Source of the DNA: Acidobacteriota bacterium
GTDB taxonomy: Bacteria > Acidobacteriota > Terriglobia > Terriglobales > Acidobacteriaceae
Assembly (NCBI GenBank): GCA_021810735.1
Contig: JAJZIF010000076.1
Location: forward strand, 1-11,367
DNA length: 11,367 nt
Direction: 5' to 3'
This document shows, piece by piece, positions 1 through 6,067 of the stretch (position 1 is the stretch's first letter; every line of letters starts with the position of its first letter). The position numbers and the translations under genes were made by a program. Under the pieces are notes generated by a model. That model had not been told where the DNA came from and made no database searches. It saw only the letters and a list, made by a program, of their open reading frames with translations.

Positions 1-508
1 TGAACAGTCCGGGAATATTGCTAATCAGGTACGCCGTTCCCGTGCCCAGCGCAATTTTCATCAGCGCCTGCGTTGCGCCAATCCAACGCGGCAGATGCGT
101 CACCAGCGTGACCGTGAGTACGCCGAGCGAAATTCCGATCAGTGCCGCCACCGCCATGCCGCCCGCCAGATTCAGCCGCAGCAGTGTAAGCACAGCGGCC
201 AGTGCGCTGCCCAGCAGCGACCACTGCAACCGGCGCGCCGGATCGGATTCCACCTTAAAGCGCGCAGCCGCAAGGCTGGCCAGGATTCCGCCCACCGCCA
301 TCGCGCCCATCACGGCCTTCAGATGCGCCGCGGAAAGCCCAAGCTCGTTGAGCCGCTTCAGAAAGCCGAACTGCGCAAAAATCAGAAAATAAGTATACGT
401 ACCCGCTACAAGTACAATTCCCTGCCAGCCGCTCCAGCGGCTGGTTCGCGGCGCCGTCCCTTGTATCCCGCTATTCGGCAAGTGCGATCCAGTCCCTGCG
501 TAATCCAA
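1..508 (-). CDS. MFS-like membrane transporter, N-terminal part (cut by left window edge)
   Basis: Reading leftward, this open frame runs off the window, so only about 169 N-terminal residues are visible. They form hydrophobic helices typical of the first half of a major facilitator transporter: a first helix around GIVLVAGTYTYFLIFAQFGF, a second containing MGAMAVGGILASLAAARF, and further helices in LLGSALAAVLTLLRL and MAVAALIGISLGVLTVTLV. No ATG lies upstream of the first helix after the in-frame stop. The likely start is a TTG at 508, with a second TTG at 481 as the alternative; neither has a convincing ribosome binding site. Starting at 508, the gene overlaps the end of the upstream four-helix protein gene (stop at 473-471) by about 38 nt, which supports coupled translation as the last visible gene of the operon. 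The substrate cannot be read from the sequence. MFS is the best call, but another multi-helix transporter family is possible because the signature loop is not clear. Confidence 0.6.
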   Translation of the reverse strand, partial: MDYAGTGSHLPNSGIQGTAPRTSRWSGWQGIVLVAGTYTYFLIFAQFGFLKRLNELGLSAAHLKAVMGAMAVGGILASLAAARFKVESDPARRLQWSLLGSALAAVLTLLRLNLAGGMAVAALIGISLGVLTVTLVTHLPRWIGATQALMKIALGTGTAYLISNIPGLF

Positions 509-884
509 TCCATTGGATCACCGCAAACGTTGTGTCCGTCAGCGCGACCGCAAGCCACGCAGGCTGCATGGCGCCAAATGCAACCTGCAAGGATACGAAT
601 ACAGCGATCGCTGTTCGAAACAGCGCCGTAATCAGCCATTGTGTGCGCCAGCTCGCGGCGCGCAGTGACTTTGCCAGCCCCGTGCCCGGAACCACCAGGT
701 AGCTGAATCCCACGCAGAACACAAAGATCCCTACGTAGCTGGCGTAGAAAAGCGGCTGCGGATTCTGGGTAATTCCCATCATGCGCAGCGTGAACGCCGG
801 AGCAAACAGCAGCAGCAGCCCCGTACTCGTATCGCAAAGTCCGGCGGCGTAGTGATACAGCTGGATTGCCGTGCGGGCCTTCAT
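471..884 (-). CDS. Four-helix integral membrane protein of unknown function
   Basis: A 137-residue protein that I do not recognise as a named family. It has four hydrophobic stretches: LYHYAAGLCDTSTGLLLLFAP, LFYASYVGIFVFCVGFSYLVV, WLITALFRTAIAVFVSLQVAFG and AWLAVALTDTTFAVIQWIGL. There is no signal peptide and no soluble domain. The start is set at the ATG at 884, which overlaps the stop codon of the upstream oxidase-like gene (TGATG arrangement) and is preceded by a strong GGAGGT Shine-Dalgarno (899-894, 9 nt spacing). A GTG one codon earlier (887) is possible. The overlap indicates translational coupling with the heme-copper oxidase homologue, so a partner or accessory role for that membrane protein is the simplest guess. 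No cofactor ligand pattern stands out; the only conserved-looking polar residues are H12 and Y13 near the start and the charged loop between helices two and three. Confidence 0.75.
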   Translation of the reverse strand: MKARTAIQLYHYAAGLCDTSTGLLLLFAPAFTLRMMGITQNPQPLFYASYVGIFVFCVGFSYLVVPGTGLAKSLRAASWRTQWLITALFRTAIAVFVSLQVAFGAMQPAWLAVALTDTTFAVIQWIGLRRDWIALAE

Positions 885-2257
885 CACGAAACCACCTCCG
901 CTATGCGCGCCGCGACATCATGCCCATTGGCAGCATTTGCTTCGGCAGCACGCTTCCGCATACGCTGCGTATGCCAGTAGAGCCAATTGATGGAACCCGC
1001 CGTCATAGCCATGCCCAATATCAGCCTCAGCCAGTAGATCGCATTCCGCAGTGGTCCGGGCACCATGGTAAACGTCGGATGCGCGCCCTCGATCCAGCCC
1101 GCATAAAACATGATCACAACATAACCGAAGGTCCCAAGTTGCCATGCCCAAAAGGCCGACTTCGAATGAAAAACGTCTCCATCCTCGCCCAGCAACATCA
1201 CCAGCAGCAGAACAAGCAGGGTCGTCACAAATCCGGCCATCGCCATCAGCGAATGCCCCACAAGGCCATCCGTAAACTTGAACCGGTTCAGCACTCCGGG
1301 TAGAAACAGGATCCAGCCCGTCACCAGCAGCATCGCCCACCACACATAGGTCGCCTGCAGCCAGATCCGCGCTGCCGGCCGCCACTCAAACGCGCGGTAG
1401 TACTTCGGCAGCAGTGGAGCCCACACCAGCACCGTCGCCAGCCCCATGTACTGCGCCGGATTGCTGTTGCTGGCGTCATAGCGCCCTAGGCTGATGCAAA
1501 GCACGGCCTCCATCGCAAACACAATCCAGCAGATTTTCAGCCAGAGCGTCGGCTCTTCGGTCCGCTTCGTGACTCCGTACGGAACCAGGAACAGAATCAG
1601 AACCGTGACAAGTACAGATTCCAGCTGGCTCGCACCGGTTGGCCCTCCCGTCGCCGGATTCACCGGAGGATAGATATTCGGATTGCAGGCAACGTAAATC
1701 AGAAACGGAACGATCAGCAGCACCATCAGGCCGCCAAGCTTCGCTGCCAGCGCAAGCCTCGACGTCCGCGCCTCCCGCCAGTCCCGCGCCAGCGCGATGA
1801 CAAGAATGCCCCAGAGATAAAGAATGGTCGCTGGAAAGAAGACCCGTACGTAGCCCGTCCAGTCCAGGAAGAGTTTGCCTGTGGTATGCCCGCTGAGCCA
1901 TGACACTGTACCCAGCGTCAACGCCAGCGACCAAAGTACCAGCGCGGTCTTGCTCCACGGCGCAATCCTGCCGCGGTCCGCACGGTAGACGCGTAGCGCC
2001 CAGCCCACCAGCGGCAGGCTGATCCAGCCGTAGAGCTGCAAATCCAGGTGTGCCGGCATCCAGCGGCCATAGCTCAGCGGCGCAATCCAGTTGCCCGCGC
2101 CGGGGTACAGCAGCAGAATGGCGATCCATACGCCGATCATGTTCGCAAACACCAGCCATGCCAGGCTGTGCCACGTGGCCTGCGCCACCACAGTGGAATC
2201 TGTCACAGCATCGGTGACATATCCCACGCGCACGGAAGATGCGGCCGCCCTCTTCAT
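884..2257 (-). CDS. Heme-copper oxidase subunit I (CcoN/NorB)-like protein lacking CuB ligands
   Basis: A 457-residue protein with about twelve membrane helices. By eye it aligns with CcoN of cbb3 oxidases and with NorB along much of its length: GRWMPAHLDLQLYGW (64-78) matches helix II of CcoN, LESVLVTVLILFLVP (212-226) helix VI, the stretch around YMGLATVLVWAP (270-281) helix VII, GLVGHSLMAMAGF (331-343) helix X, and WQLGTFGYVVIMFYAGWIEG (372-391) helix XI. H70 sits at the low-spin heme ligand position. In helix X the usual GHxH reads GHSL, so H335 is kept but the second histidine is L337. The CuB ligands appear absent: the helix VI His is replaced (region ASQ, 209-211) and the helix VII His pair reads RY (259-260). 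The protein therefore probably does not reduce oxygen or NO; heme binding, heme sensing or quinol interaction remain possible. It overlaps the upstream ATPase stop by 4 nt and is preceded by AGGGAG. No CcoO/CcoP or NorC gene is adjacent. Confidence 0.75.
   Translation of the reverse strand: MKRAAASSVRVGYVTDAVTDSTVVAQATWHSLAWLVFANMIGVWIAILLLYPGAGNWIAPLSYGRWMPAHLDLQLYGWISLPLVGWALRVYRADRGRIAPWSKTALVLWSLALTLGTVSWLSGHTTGKLFLDWTGYVRVFFPATILYLWGILVIALARDWREARTSRLALAAKLGGLMVLLIVPFLIYVACNPNIYPPVNPATGGPTGASQLESVLVTVLILFLVPYGVTKRTEEPTLWLKICWIVFAMEAVLCISLGRYDASNSNPAQYMGLATVLVWAPLLPKYYRAFEWRPAARIWLQATYVWWAMLLVTGWILFLPGVLNRFKFTDGLVGHSLMAMAGFVTTLLVLLLVMLLGEDGDVFHSKSAFWAWQLGTFGYVVIMFYAGWIEGAHPTFTMVPGPLRNAIYWLRLILGMAMTAGSINWLYWHTQRMRKRAAEANAANGHDVAARIAEVVS
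894..899 (-). promoter_or_regulatory. Strong Shine-Dalgarno for the four-helix protein
   Basis: GGAGGT on the minus strand lies inside the end of the upstream oxidase-like gene and 9 nt before the ATG at 884. It decides the start of the small membrane protein in favour of a TGATG overlap rather than the GTG at 887. Confidence 0.7.
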
Positions 2258-2973
2258 TGCACTCCCTGCGTAACTTCGGCCTCTGGCGCGCGTGCATCGA
2301 CTACGCGCCCGTCGCGCATTTCCACCAGCCGGTGGCAGCGCTCCGCCAGGCCGCGGTCGTGCGTCGCCATGACGAGCGTGATCTGTTCCGTCTCCACCAG
2401 TTCCAGCAGCAACTCAAAAATTTGCCTGCTGGTGCTTTCGTCCAGCGACCCCGTCGGCTCATCGGCCAGCAGAATGCTTGGCCGATTCATCAGTGCACGG
2501 CACAGCGCGGTCCGCTGGCGTTCCCCGCCAGAGAGCTTTTGAATCGGCTGCTTCAGCCGGTGCACAATGCCCGTGCGCTCGGTCAGCTGCAACATGCGTG
2601 CGCGCGCGGCATCGCGTGCCGTCCCTGCGGCCACCGCCGGAATCATGCAGTTCTCTTCGAGCGTAAGCCCCGGAATCAAATGATGCAGTTGAAATACAAA
2701 CCCCATCTGATGACGCAGCAGCTGCAGCGTCGACCGCCCTGGTTCCAGCTTCACATCATGCACATATATGCTGCCTGCCGTTGGCGTATCCAGCCCGCCC
2801 AGCAGATGCAGCAGCGTGCTCTTGCCGCAGCCGGAAGGACCACACAGCGCCACGGTCTGCCCGGCAACCGCCTCGAAGTTGACCCCGTTCAGCACTCGTA
2901 TTGCACCCTGCTCGTAGCTCTTCCACACATCTACGGCGCGCACGACGCTCCGGGCAGGCTCCGCCTCTTCCAC
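2254..2973 (-). CDS. ABC transporter ATP-binding protein, LolD/MacB/FtsE type
   Basis: A complete nucleotide-binding domain of 239 residues from the GTG at 2973. Walker A is GPSGCGKST (45-53), the Q-loop is GFVFQLHHLIP (Q95), the signature is LSGGERQRTAL (147-157), Walker B is ILLADEPTG (167-175) and the switch histidine is H205 in MATHD. The Q-loop and signature forms are those of the LolD/MacB/FtsE class, which works with FtsX-type permeases in mechanotransmission or lipoprotein and lipid handling rather than classic channel transport. The partner permease lies immediately upstream (stop at 2983-2981). An ATG at 3024 is in frame, but the added residues are merely a second reading of the permease 3' end and align poorly with the family, so the GTG 7 nt after the permease stop is preferred; its ribosome binding site is weak. 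The gene's TGA overlaps the ATG of the oxidase-like gene (ATGA). Confidence 0.9.
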   Translation of the reverse strand: MEEAEPARSVVRAVDVWKSYEQGAIRVLNGVNFEAVAGQTVALCGPSGCGKSTLLHLLGGLDTPTAGSIYVHDVKLEPGRSTLQLLRHQMGFVFQLHHLIPGLTLEENCMIPAVAAGTARDAARARMLQLTERTGIVHRLKQPIQKLSGGERQRTALCRALMNRPSILLADEPTGSLDESTSRQIFELLLELVETEQITLVMATHDRGLAERCHRLVEMRDGRVVDARAPEAEVTQGVQ

Positions 2974-2980
2974 AAAAAAA

Positions 2981-4093
2981 CTACTCAAAGCGAAGCGCCT
3001 CCACCGCGCGAACCCGCATCGCATACATCGCCGGATAAAGCGCCCCGGCTACGCCCGTGAGCAGCGCCAGCACCACCACTGCAATCATCACCCACGGCTG
3101 CAGGTGCGAGTCGATGTAGCCATGCAGCGCCGGAATCATCTTCAATCCCACAATCACCACGCCGCCAATCATCAGCCCAGCCACCGCGCCAATCAGCGAG
3201 ACAATCCCCGATTCGCCAAATATCATCCCCGCGATCTGCCCGTTCGAAAATCCATTCACGCGCAGAATCGCGAGCTCGCGAATGCGCGTGAAGACGGACA
3301 TGATCATCGTGTTGGCAACACCAAGCCCACCCAGTAGCAGCCCGCAGATTCCCACCGCCCACGCCGTCGCTTTTAATATTTTGAACTGCGAATAGCTGTG
3401 GTCAAATTCCTGGTTGCGCAGCGCAATCAGTGTTGGAAACTTCTGCGCCACCATCTGCTTGAAGACCGCCGCATCGCCGCGATTCTTCAGCTTCACCGTG
3501 ATCACTGACGACGAGCCCTCCTTATGGAAGAATTGCTGCGCCAGCGGCAGCGGCATGAACACGCCGCCATCCTCAAACCCGTTCTTCAGCTTCACAATGC
3601 CGATGACCGGAAATTTCTCATACCCAATCGCCACCGGCTCGCCCAGCTTCGCCTTCAGAAAATCCGCGGCCCGCTGCCCCAGGATCACGCCATCCTTCAC
3701 CGCGCCAAAATCCGCTCTTCGGCCCGCCACCCACTTTGCGCTGTTGAGCCGCGCATCCTGCGCCGTCACGCCAAAGCAGGTGATGATGGGGTGGTCCGTG
3801 CTGCTCACCACGCCAAACAGCACCGGGTTCGCATGATCCACCATGCTCCACGAGCGAATCTGCTGTACGGCCGAGTTCGGCACGCTGCTGAAGAACAGAT
3901 CCGAAACGTCTTTTTCAAACACCACAATCTGGCTGTTGTCTGAGAGCAGTCCAGAGAACATCGCTACGGCGCCCTGCAGAATCGTCACCACCGTCAGCAT
4001 CGCGGCCACGCTGAAGGCAATGCCGGCAATGCTGATCCCGGTGCGAACGCGATGACGGCTCAGATTGGTCAGTATCAGCTTCAGAAAAATCAT
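2981..4093 (-). CDS. FtsX/MacB-type ABC transporter permease
   Basis: A 370-residue protein with the layout of MacB/LolC-type permeases: a cytoplasmic N-terminal stretch (LKLILTNLSRHRVRTGIS), a first helix at about 20-45, a large periplasmic MacB_PCD-like domain at about 50-235, then three helices at about 243-265, 295-318 and 334-356. The conserved cytoplasmic coupling loop NTMIMSVFTRIRELAILRVNG (261-281) and the terminal motif ALYPAMYAMRVRAVEALRFE are diagnostic of the FtsX family. It follows the polyprenyl synthase by 11 nt and precedes its ATPase by 7 nt. The ATG at 4093 has no good Shine-Dalgarno, consistent with translation coupled to the upstream gene. Family members drive outer-membrane lipoprotein sorting, efflux through TolC or cell-wall hydrolase activation; which applies here is not visible. 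No adaptor (MacA-like) gene is adjacent, which argues against a simple MacAB efflux pump. Confidence 0.88.
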   Translation of the reverse strand: MIFLKLILTNLSRHRVRTGISIAGIAFSVAAMLTVVTILQGAVAMFSGLLSDNSQIVVFEKDVSDLFFSSVPNSAVQQIRSWSMVDHANPVLFGVVSSTDHPIITCFGVTAQDARLNSAKWVAGRRADFGAVKDGVILGQRAADFLKAKLGEPVAIGYEKFPVIGIVKLKNGFEDGGVFMPLPLAQQFFHKEGSSSVITVKLKNRGDAAVFKQMVAQKFPTLIALRNQEFDHSYSQFKILKATAWAVGICGLLLGGLGVANTMIMSVFTRIRELAILRVNGFSNGQIAGMIFGESGIVSLIGAVAGLMIGGVVIVGLKMIPALHGYIDSHLQPWVMIAVVVLALLTGVAGALYPAMYAMRVRAVEALRFE

Positions 4094-4104
4094 AGACTTG
4101 CAGA

Positions 4105-5013
4105 TTACGCGGCACAGGTCAGAGCTTGCATCTCACCGTGAAAGCGCTCCAGCGTATCGGCCAGAAACGCCAGCCGGCTTCTCTGTTCAGACAGGGTCGC
4201 AATCACCCGGCCGCTCATCCGTATCAGGCGTTGAGCCCGGCGCACCGATGCATCCATGCCAATGGCGATCGCCAGGTTCGGCCGTTTCCGCTCCGCGTCG
4301 CGCGCCGCTGTCTTGCCACCCTCTTCGTTCGTGTGCAGGATGTCCTTCAAGTCGTCGAGAATCTGATAGCAAAGGCCCCATGCCACTGAGAGCCGCTCCA
4401 GCAGGCAGATTTCGCGCCGGCTTGCCCCGCCCACAATCGCCGGTAGCACCAGCGCCAGACGAATCAGCGAAGCTGTCTTCCCTATCGCAATCTGCCGGTA
4501 CACGTGTGCGTGCCGGCCATGATCCTCGAGATACAGATCCTGGCTTTGCCCGTTCAGCAGTCCAGCCACGCCCAGGTGCTGCTCCACATACTCCAGCGCC
4601 GCGTTCCGCACCTCTGCCGGCGCATCCGCCACTGACTTCCACAGCAGCCCATAGGCGCGATTGATGAAGGCCAGCGCCGACAGTATCGCAGCCCCCTCGC
4701 CGTAAACGCGGTGCACGCACTCCGATCCGCGCCGCAGCAATGCATCATCCATGCACGGCAGATCATCGAAGATTAAAGATGCCGTGTGAAAATATTCGAT
4801 CGCCACGGCCAGAAATTCCGAACTGGCGTCCGGCAGGTCATAAGACCGCCCGAGTCGAAACGCCAGTTCGGCCCGGATCATATTCCCGGGATGCCGTAAT
4901 GTCTCTTCCACCGCTCCGGCCAGATGTGGCTCCAGGTCATGCGGCCTCGGCAATTGCTCCTGAAACACCGCCCTGAGCCTCTCATGAAGAGACATATTCA
5001 CTTCTGAATTCAT
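4105..5013 (-). CDS. Polyprenyl diphosphate synthase (trans-isoprenyl synthase, type II FARM)
   Basis: A 302-residue soluble enzyme that condenses isopentenyl diphosphate with allylic diphosphates. The first aspartate-rich motif is DDLPCMDD (83-90) followed by RRG (94-96), the bacterial type II form with a two-residue insertion. The second is DDLKD (220-224), preceded by Y216 and Q217. H76 in EYFHTASLIFDD and K179 in GKTAS are also in place, as is GKTAARD (234-240). The residue five before the first motif is A78 rather than an aromatic, which by known chain-length rules favours a C20 or longer product over farnesyl diphosphate. The normally conserved GGKR(L/I)RP motif near the N terminus reads PGNMIRAEL (42-50), so the usual IPP-binding Lys and first Arg are missing. 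ATG 5013 is used; an in-frame ATG at 4995 is an alternative. It is the first gene of the minus-strand operon. Confidence 0.85.
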   Translation of the reverse strand: MNSEVNMSLHERLRAVFQEQLPRPHDLEPHLAGAVEETLRHPGNMIRAELAFRLGRSYDLPDASSEFLAVAIEYFHTASLIFDDLPCMDDALLRRGSECVHRVYGEGAAILSALAFINRAYGLLWKSVADAPAEVRNAALEYVEQHLGVAGLLNGQSQDLYLEDHGRHAHVYRQIAIGKTASLIRLALVLPAIVGGASRREICLLERLSVAWGLCYQILDDLKDILHTNEEGGKTAARDAERKRPNLAIAIGMDASVRRAQRLIRMSGRVIATLSEQRSRLAFLADTLERFHGEMQALTCAA

Positions 5014-5136
5014 GCAGACAAATCCGTCCTGGAGATGCAGGTAGCGTCAGACTGGCTCCTCAAGGACTATCACTTCCTCGGGGCTCTGCCGTTGGCCCCT
5101 TCATCGACGCCCAGCTTCGAGCACAAGGCAACTCTT

Positions 5137-5153
5137 TGATTCCCAGTGAATCA
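5137..5153. repeat. 17-bp inverted repeat, operator-like
   Basis: TGATTC and its exact reverse complement GAATCA flank the 5-nt spacer CCAGT. The 6-5-6 layout is typical of a dimeric helix-turn-helix repressor site. It lies about 125 nt upstream of the polyprenyl synthase start and 18 bp from the direct repeat at 5172. A chance occurrence is possible at this length. Confidence 0.4.
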
Positions 5154-5171
5154 TGGCCCCACCCCACGAGC

Positions 5172-5189
5172 ATGACACGCAGATGACAC
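5172..5189 (-). promoter_or_regulatory. Direct repeat resembling a Pho-box / OmpR-family operator
   Basis: On the plus strand ATGACAC occurs twice (5172-5178 and 5183-5189) with the 4-nt spacer GCAG, an 11-bp period. On the minus strand this reads GTGTCAT-N4-GTGTCAT. The known E. coli Pho box has the same geometry (CTGTCAT, 4 nt, CTGTCAY), and each half here differs from it at one base. OmpR/PhoB-family regulators bind such tandem repeats head to tail, and a member of that family is encoded at 6068-6745. The minus-strand orientation points toward the polyprenyl synthase operon. A single related half-site (TTGTCAT on the minus strand) lies at 5270-5276. The spacer is GC-rich, unlike the AT-rich spacer of the E. 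coli site. Confidence 0.5.
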
Positions 5190-5293
5190 TTCTCTTACAA
5201 CTCATCCATCTGCGCCCGGAACGCCAGAGAACGTCTGTTTTAGACTAATTGCCCTTTTTCACCGCACACATGACAATATGTTCATTCTCTGCC

Positions 5294-5303
5294 CAATCGA
5301 TTG
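5294..5303. repeat. Palindrome overlapping a possible -35 element
   Basis: CAATCGATTG is a perfect 10-bp palindrome whose right end shares three bases with TTGACC, the candidate -35 hexamer of the yceI promoter. A regulator bound here would block polymerase. The site is short and could be chance. Confidence 0.3.
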
Positions 5304-5329
5304 ACCATCCACACGTTCCGTCGTCAGAT
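5301..5329 (+). promoter_or_regulatory. Possible yceI promoter
   Basis: TTGACC (5301-5306) is a good -35 match. A 17-nt spacer leads to TCAGAT (5324-5329), which matches the -10 consensus at only three positions including the last AT. The predicted transcript would start near 5336, leaving a leader of about 50 nt. Confidence 0.3.
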
Positions 5330-5374
5330 GAGGGCAGGATAGGTTCCTCTTTTCAACACATTGGAGGAATTCCC

Positions 5375-5380
5375 GAGGAG
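5375..5380 (+). promoter_or_regulatory. Shine-Dalgarno of yceI
   Basis: GAGGAG sits 5 nt before the ATG at 5386. A second GGAGG at 5363-5367 is too far away to serve this start. The site fixes the start codon and so the long signal peptide. Confidence 0.6.
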
Positions 5381-5385
5381 AAGTT

Positions 5386-6021
5386 ATGCATTCGTTCCCT
5401 TTCAGGGTTCCGGCCCTTCGTCGCAGCGCAACCCGGCTATACCTTTCGCGGCAGGCCTTGCTTTCGCTGGCGGCACTGGCATGTTTCGCTTTCGCGGTAT
5501 CGGCCGCACACGCGCAGTCGCAGTACCACATTGACGCGGCAAAGAGTCAGGTCCAGTTCAATCTGGGCGGCTTTCACGAGGTCAACGGCGTCTTCCAGAT
5601 CACCAGCGGCAACATTACGTTCGACACAAGCTCCGGGCAGATGAGCGGCGACGTCGTCGTCAGCGCGGCCAGCGGAAACAGCGGTGACACTGCGCGCGAC
5701 AAAGTCATGAAGAGCAAAGAGTTGCACGTCAGAAAGTTCCCTGAAATCACCTTTCAACCCAAACACTTCACTGGCACTCTGAACCACTCGGGCGACTCCA
5801 CCATCCAGGTCCATGGCCTCTTCACCCTCATCGGCAAACCACATGAAATCGTGGTTCCTATGACCGTTCAGGTCAACGGCAACCAGTGCACCGCCAAAGG
5901 TACTTTCACCCTCCCTTACGTGTCCTGGGGCATCAAAGACCCCACCATGCTGTTCATGAAAGAGGCCAAAACGGTAAAAATAGATGTAACGTTCGAAGGT
6001 ACCCTTTCGGAAGGAAAGTAA
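5386..6021 (+). CDS. YceI-family periplasmic polyisoprenoid-binding protein
   Basis: A 211-residue precursor. The first 43 residues are a signal peptide: a long basic n-region (several Arg up to R22), a hydrophobic core ALLSLAALACFAFAVSA and an AHA cleavage site at 41-43, predicting a mature protein of 168 residues, the normal size for the family. The mature part has the YceI beta-barrel pattern: YHIDAAKSQVQFNL at the start, GSGxITFD-like NITFDTSSGQMSGDVVV, the conserved region SKELHVRKFPEITFQP, GLFTLIGKPHEIVVPM and the final strand KTVKIDVTFEGTL. YceI proteins are lipocalin-like and are known to bind long polyisoprenoids. The gene stands back to back with a polyprenyl diphosphate synthase, which fits that ligand class. 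It is followed by a hairpin and then by a two-component system in the same direction, so it may be both the first gene of that unit and one of its targets. Confidence 0.9.
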   Translation: MHSFPFRVPALRRSATRLYLSRQALLSLAALACFAFAVSAAHAQSQYHIDAAKSQVQFNLGGFHEVNGVFQITSGNITFDTSSGQMSGDVVVSAASGNSGDTARDKVMKSKELHVRKFPEITFQPKHFTGTLNHSGDSTIQVHGLFTLIGKPHEIVVPMTVQVNGNQCTAKGTFTLPYVSWGIKDPTMLFMKEAKTVKIDVTFEGTLSEGK

Positions 6022-6049
6022 CCAGAGGGGCCCTCTGCGGCCCTTCTGG
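6022..6049 (+). terminator. Strong hairpin after yceI, no T tract
   Basis: Directly after the yceI stop codon, an 11-bp stem (6022-6032 with 6039-6049, one G-T wobble) closes a 6-nt loop CTCTGC. It is rich in G and C but is not followed by a run of T, so it is at best a partial intrinsic terminator. It could instead protect the yceI mRNA 3' end while letting some transcription continue into the response regulator, whose ATG is 18 nt further on. A shorter competing hairpin (CAGAGG/CCTCTG, 6023-6037) uses the same left arm. Confidence 0.5.
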
Positions 6050-6067
6050 GGTGTAAGACCGAAAACC

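Larger units (their letters stand above)
5014..5385. other. Divergent intergenic control region
   Basis: A 372-bp gap between the start of the leftward polyprenyl synthase operon and the rightward yceI gene. No plausible gene is seen: short frames here have no matching codon use and no ribosome binding site. It contains, from left to right, a weak GGGGC/GCCCC hairpin (5080-5099), a 17-bp dyad (5137-5153), a 7-bp direct repeat (5172-5189), a further single half-site (5270-5276), a 10-bp palindrome (5294-5303) and a possible sigma-70-like promoter for yceI (5301-5329). The clustering of repeats suggests that both transcription units are controlled from here. No clear promoter was found for the minus-strand operon. 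Confidence 0.7.

Noticed and set aside
884..2257. Active cbb3 oxidase or nitric oxide reductase catalytic subunit
   Set aside because: The metal-binding histidines that define activity are not in place and no CcoO, CcoP or NorC gene is beside it.
2239..3060. Plus-strand open frame over the LolD-type ATPase
   Set aside because: The product is His/Gln/Arg-rich with no domain, while the minus strand carries Walker A, signature and Walker B.
2254..4093. MacAB efflux pump
   Set aside because: The permease and ATPase are separate proteins and there is no MacA-like adaptor or TolC-like gene in view; only the broader FtsX/LolD class is supported.
5240..5248. Short palindrome TTAGACTAA in the divergent region
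   Set aside because: Four-base arms around a single base are expected by chance in a gap of this size.
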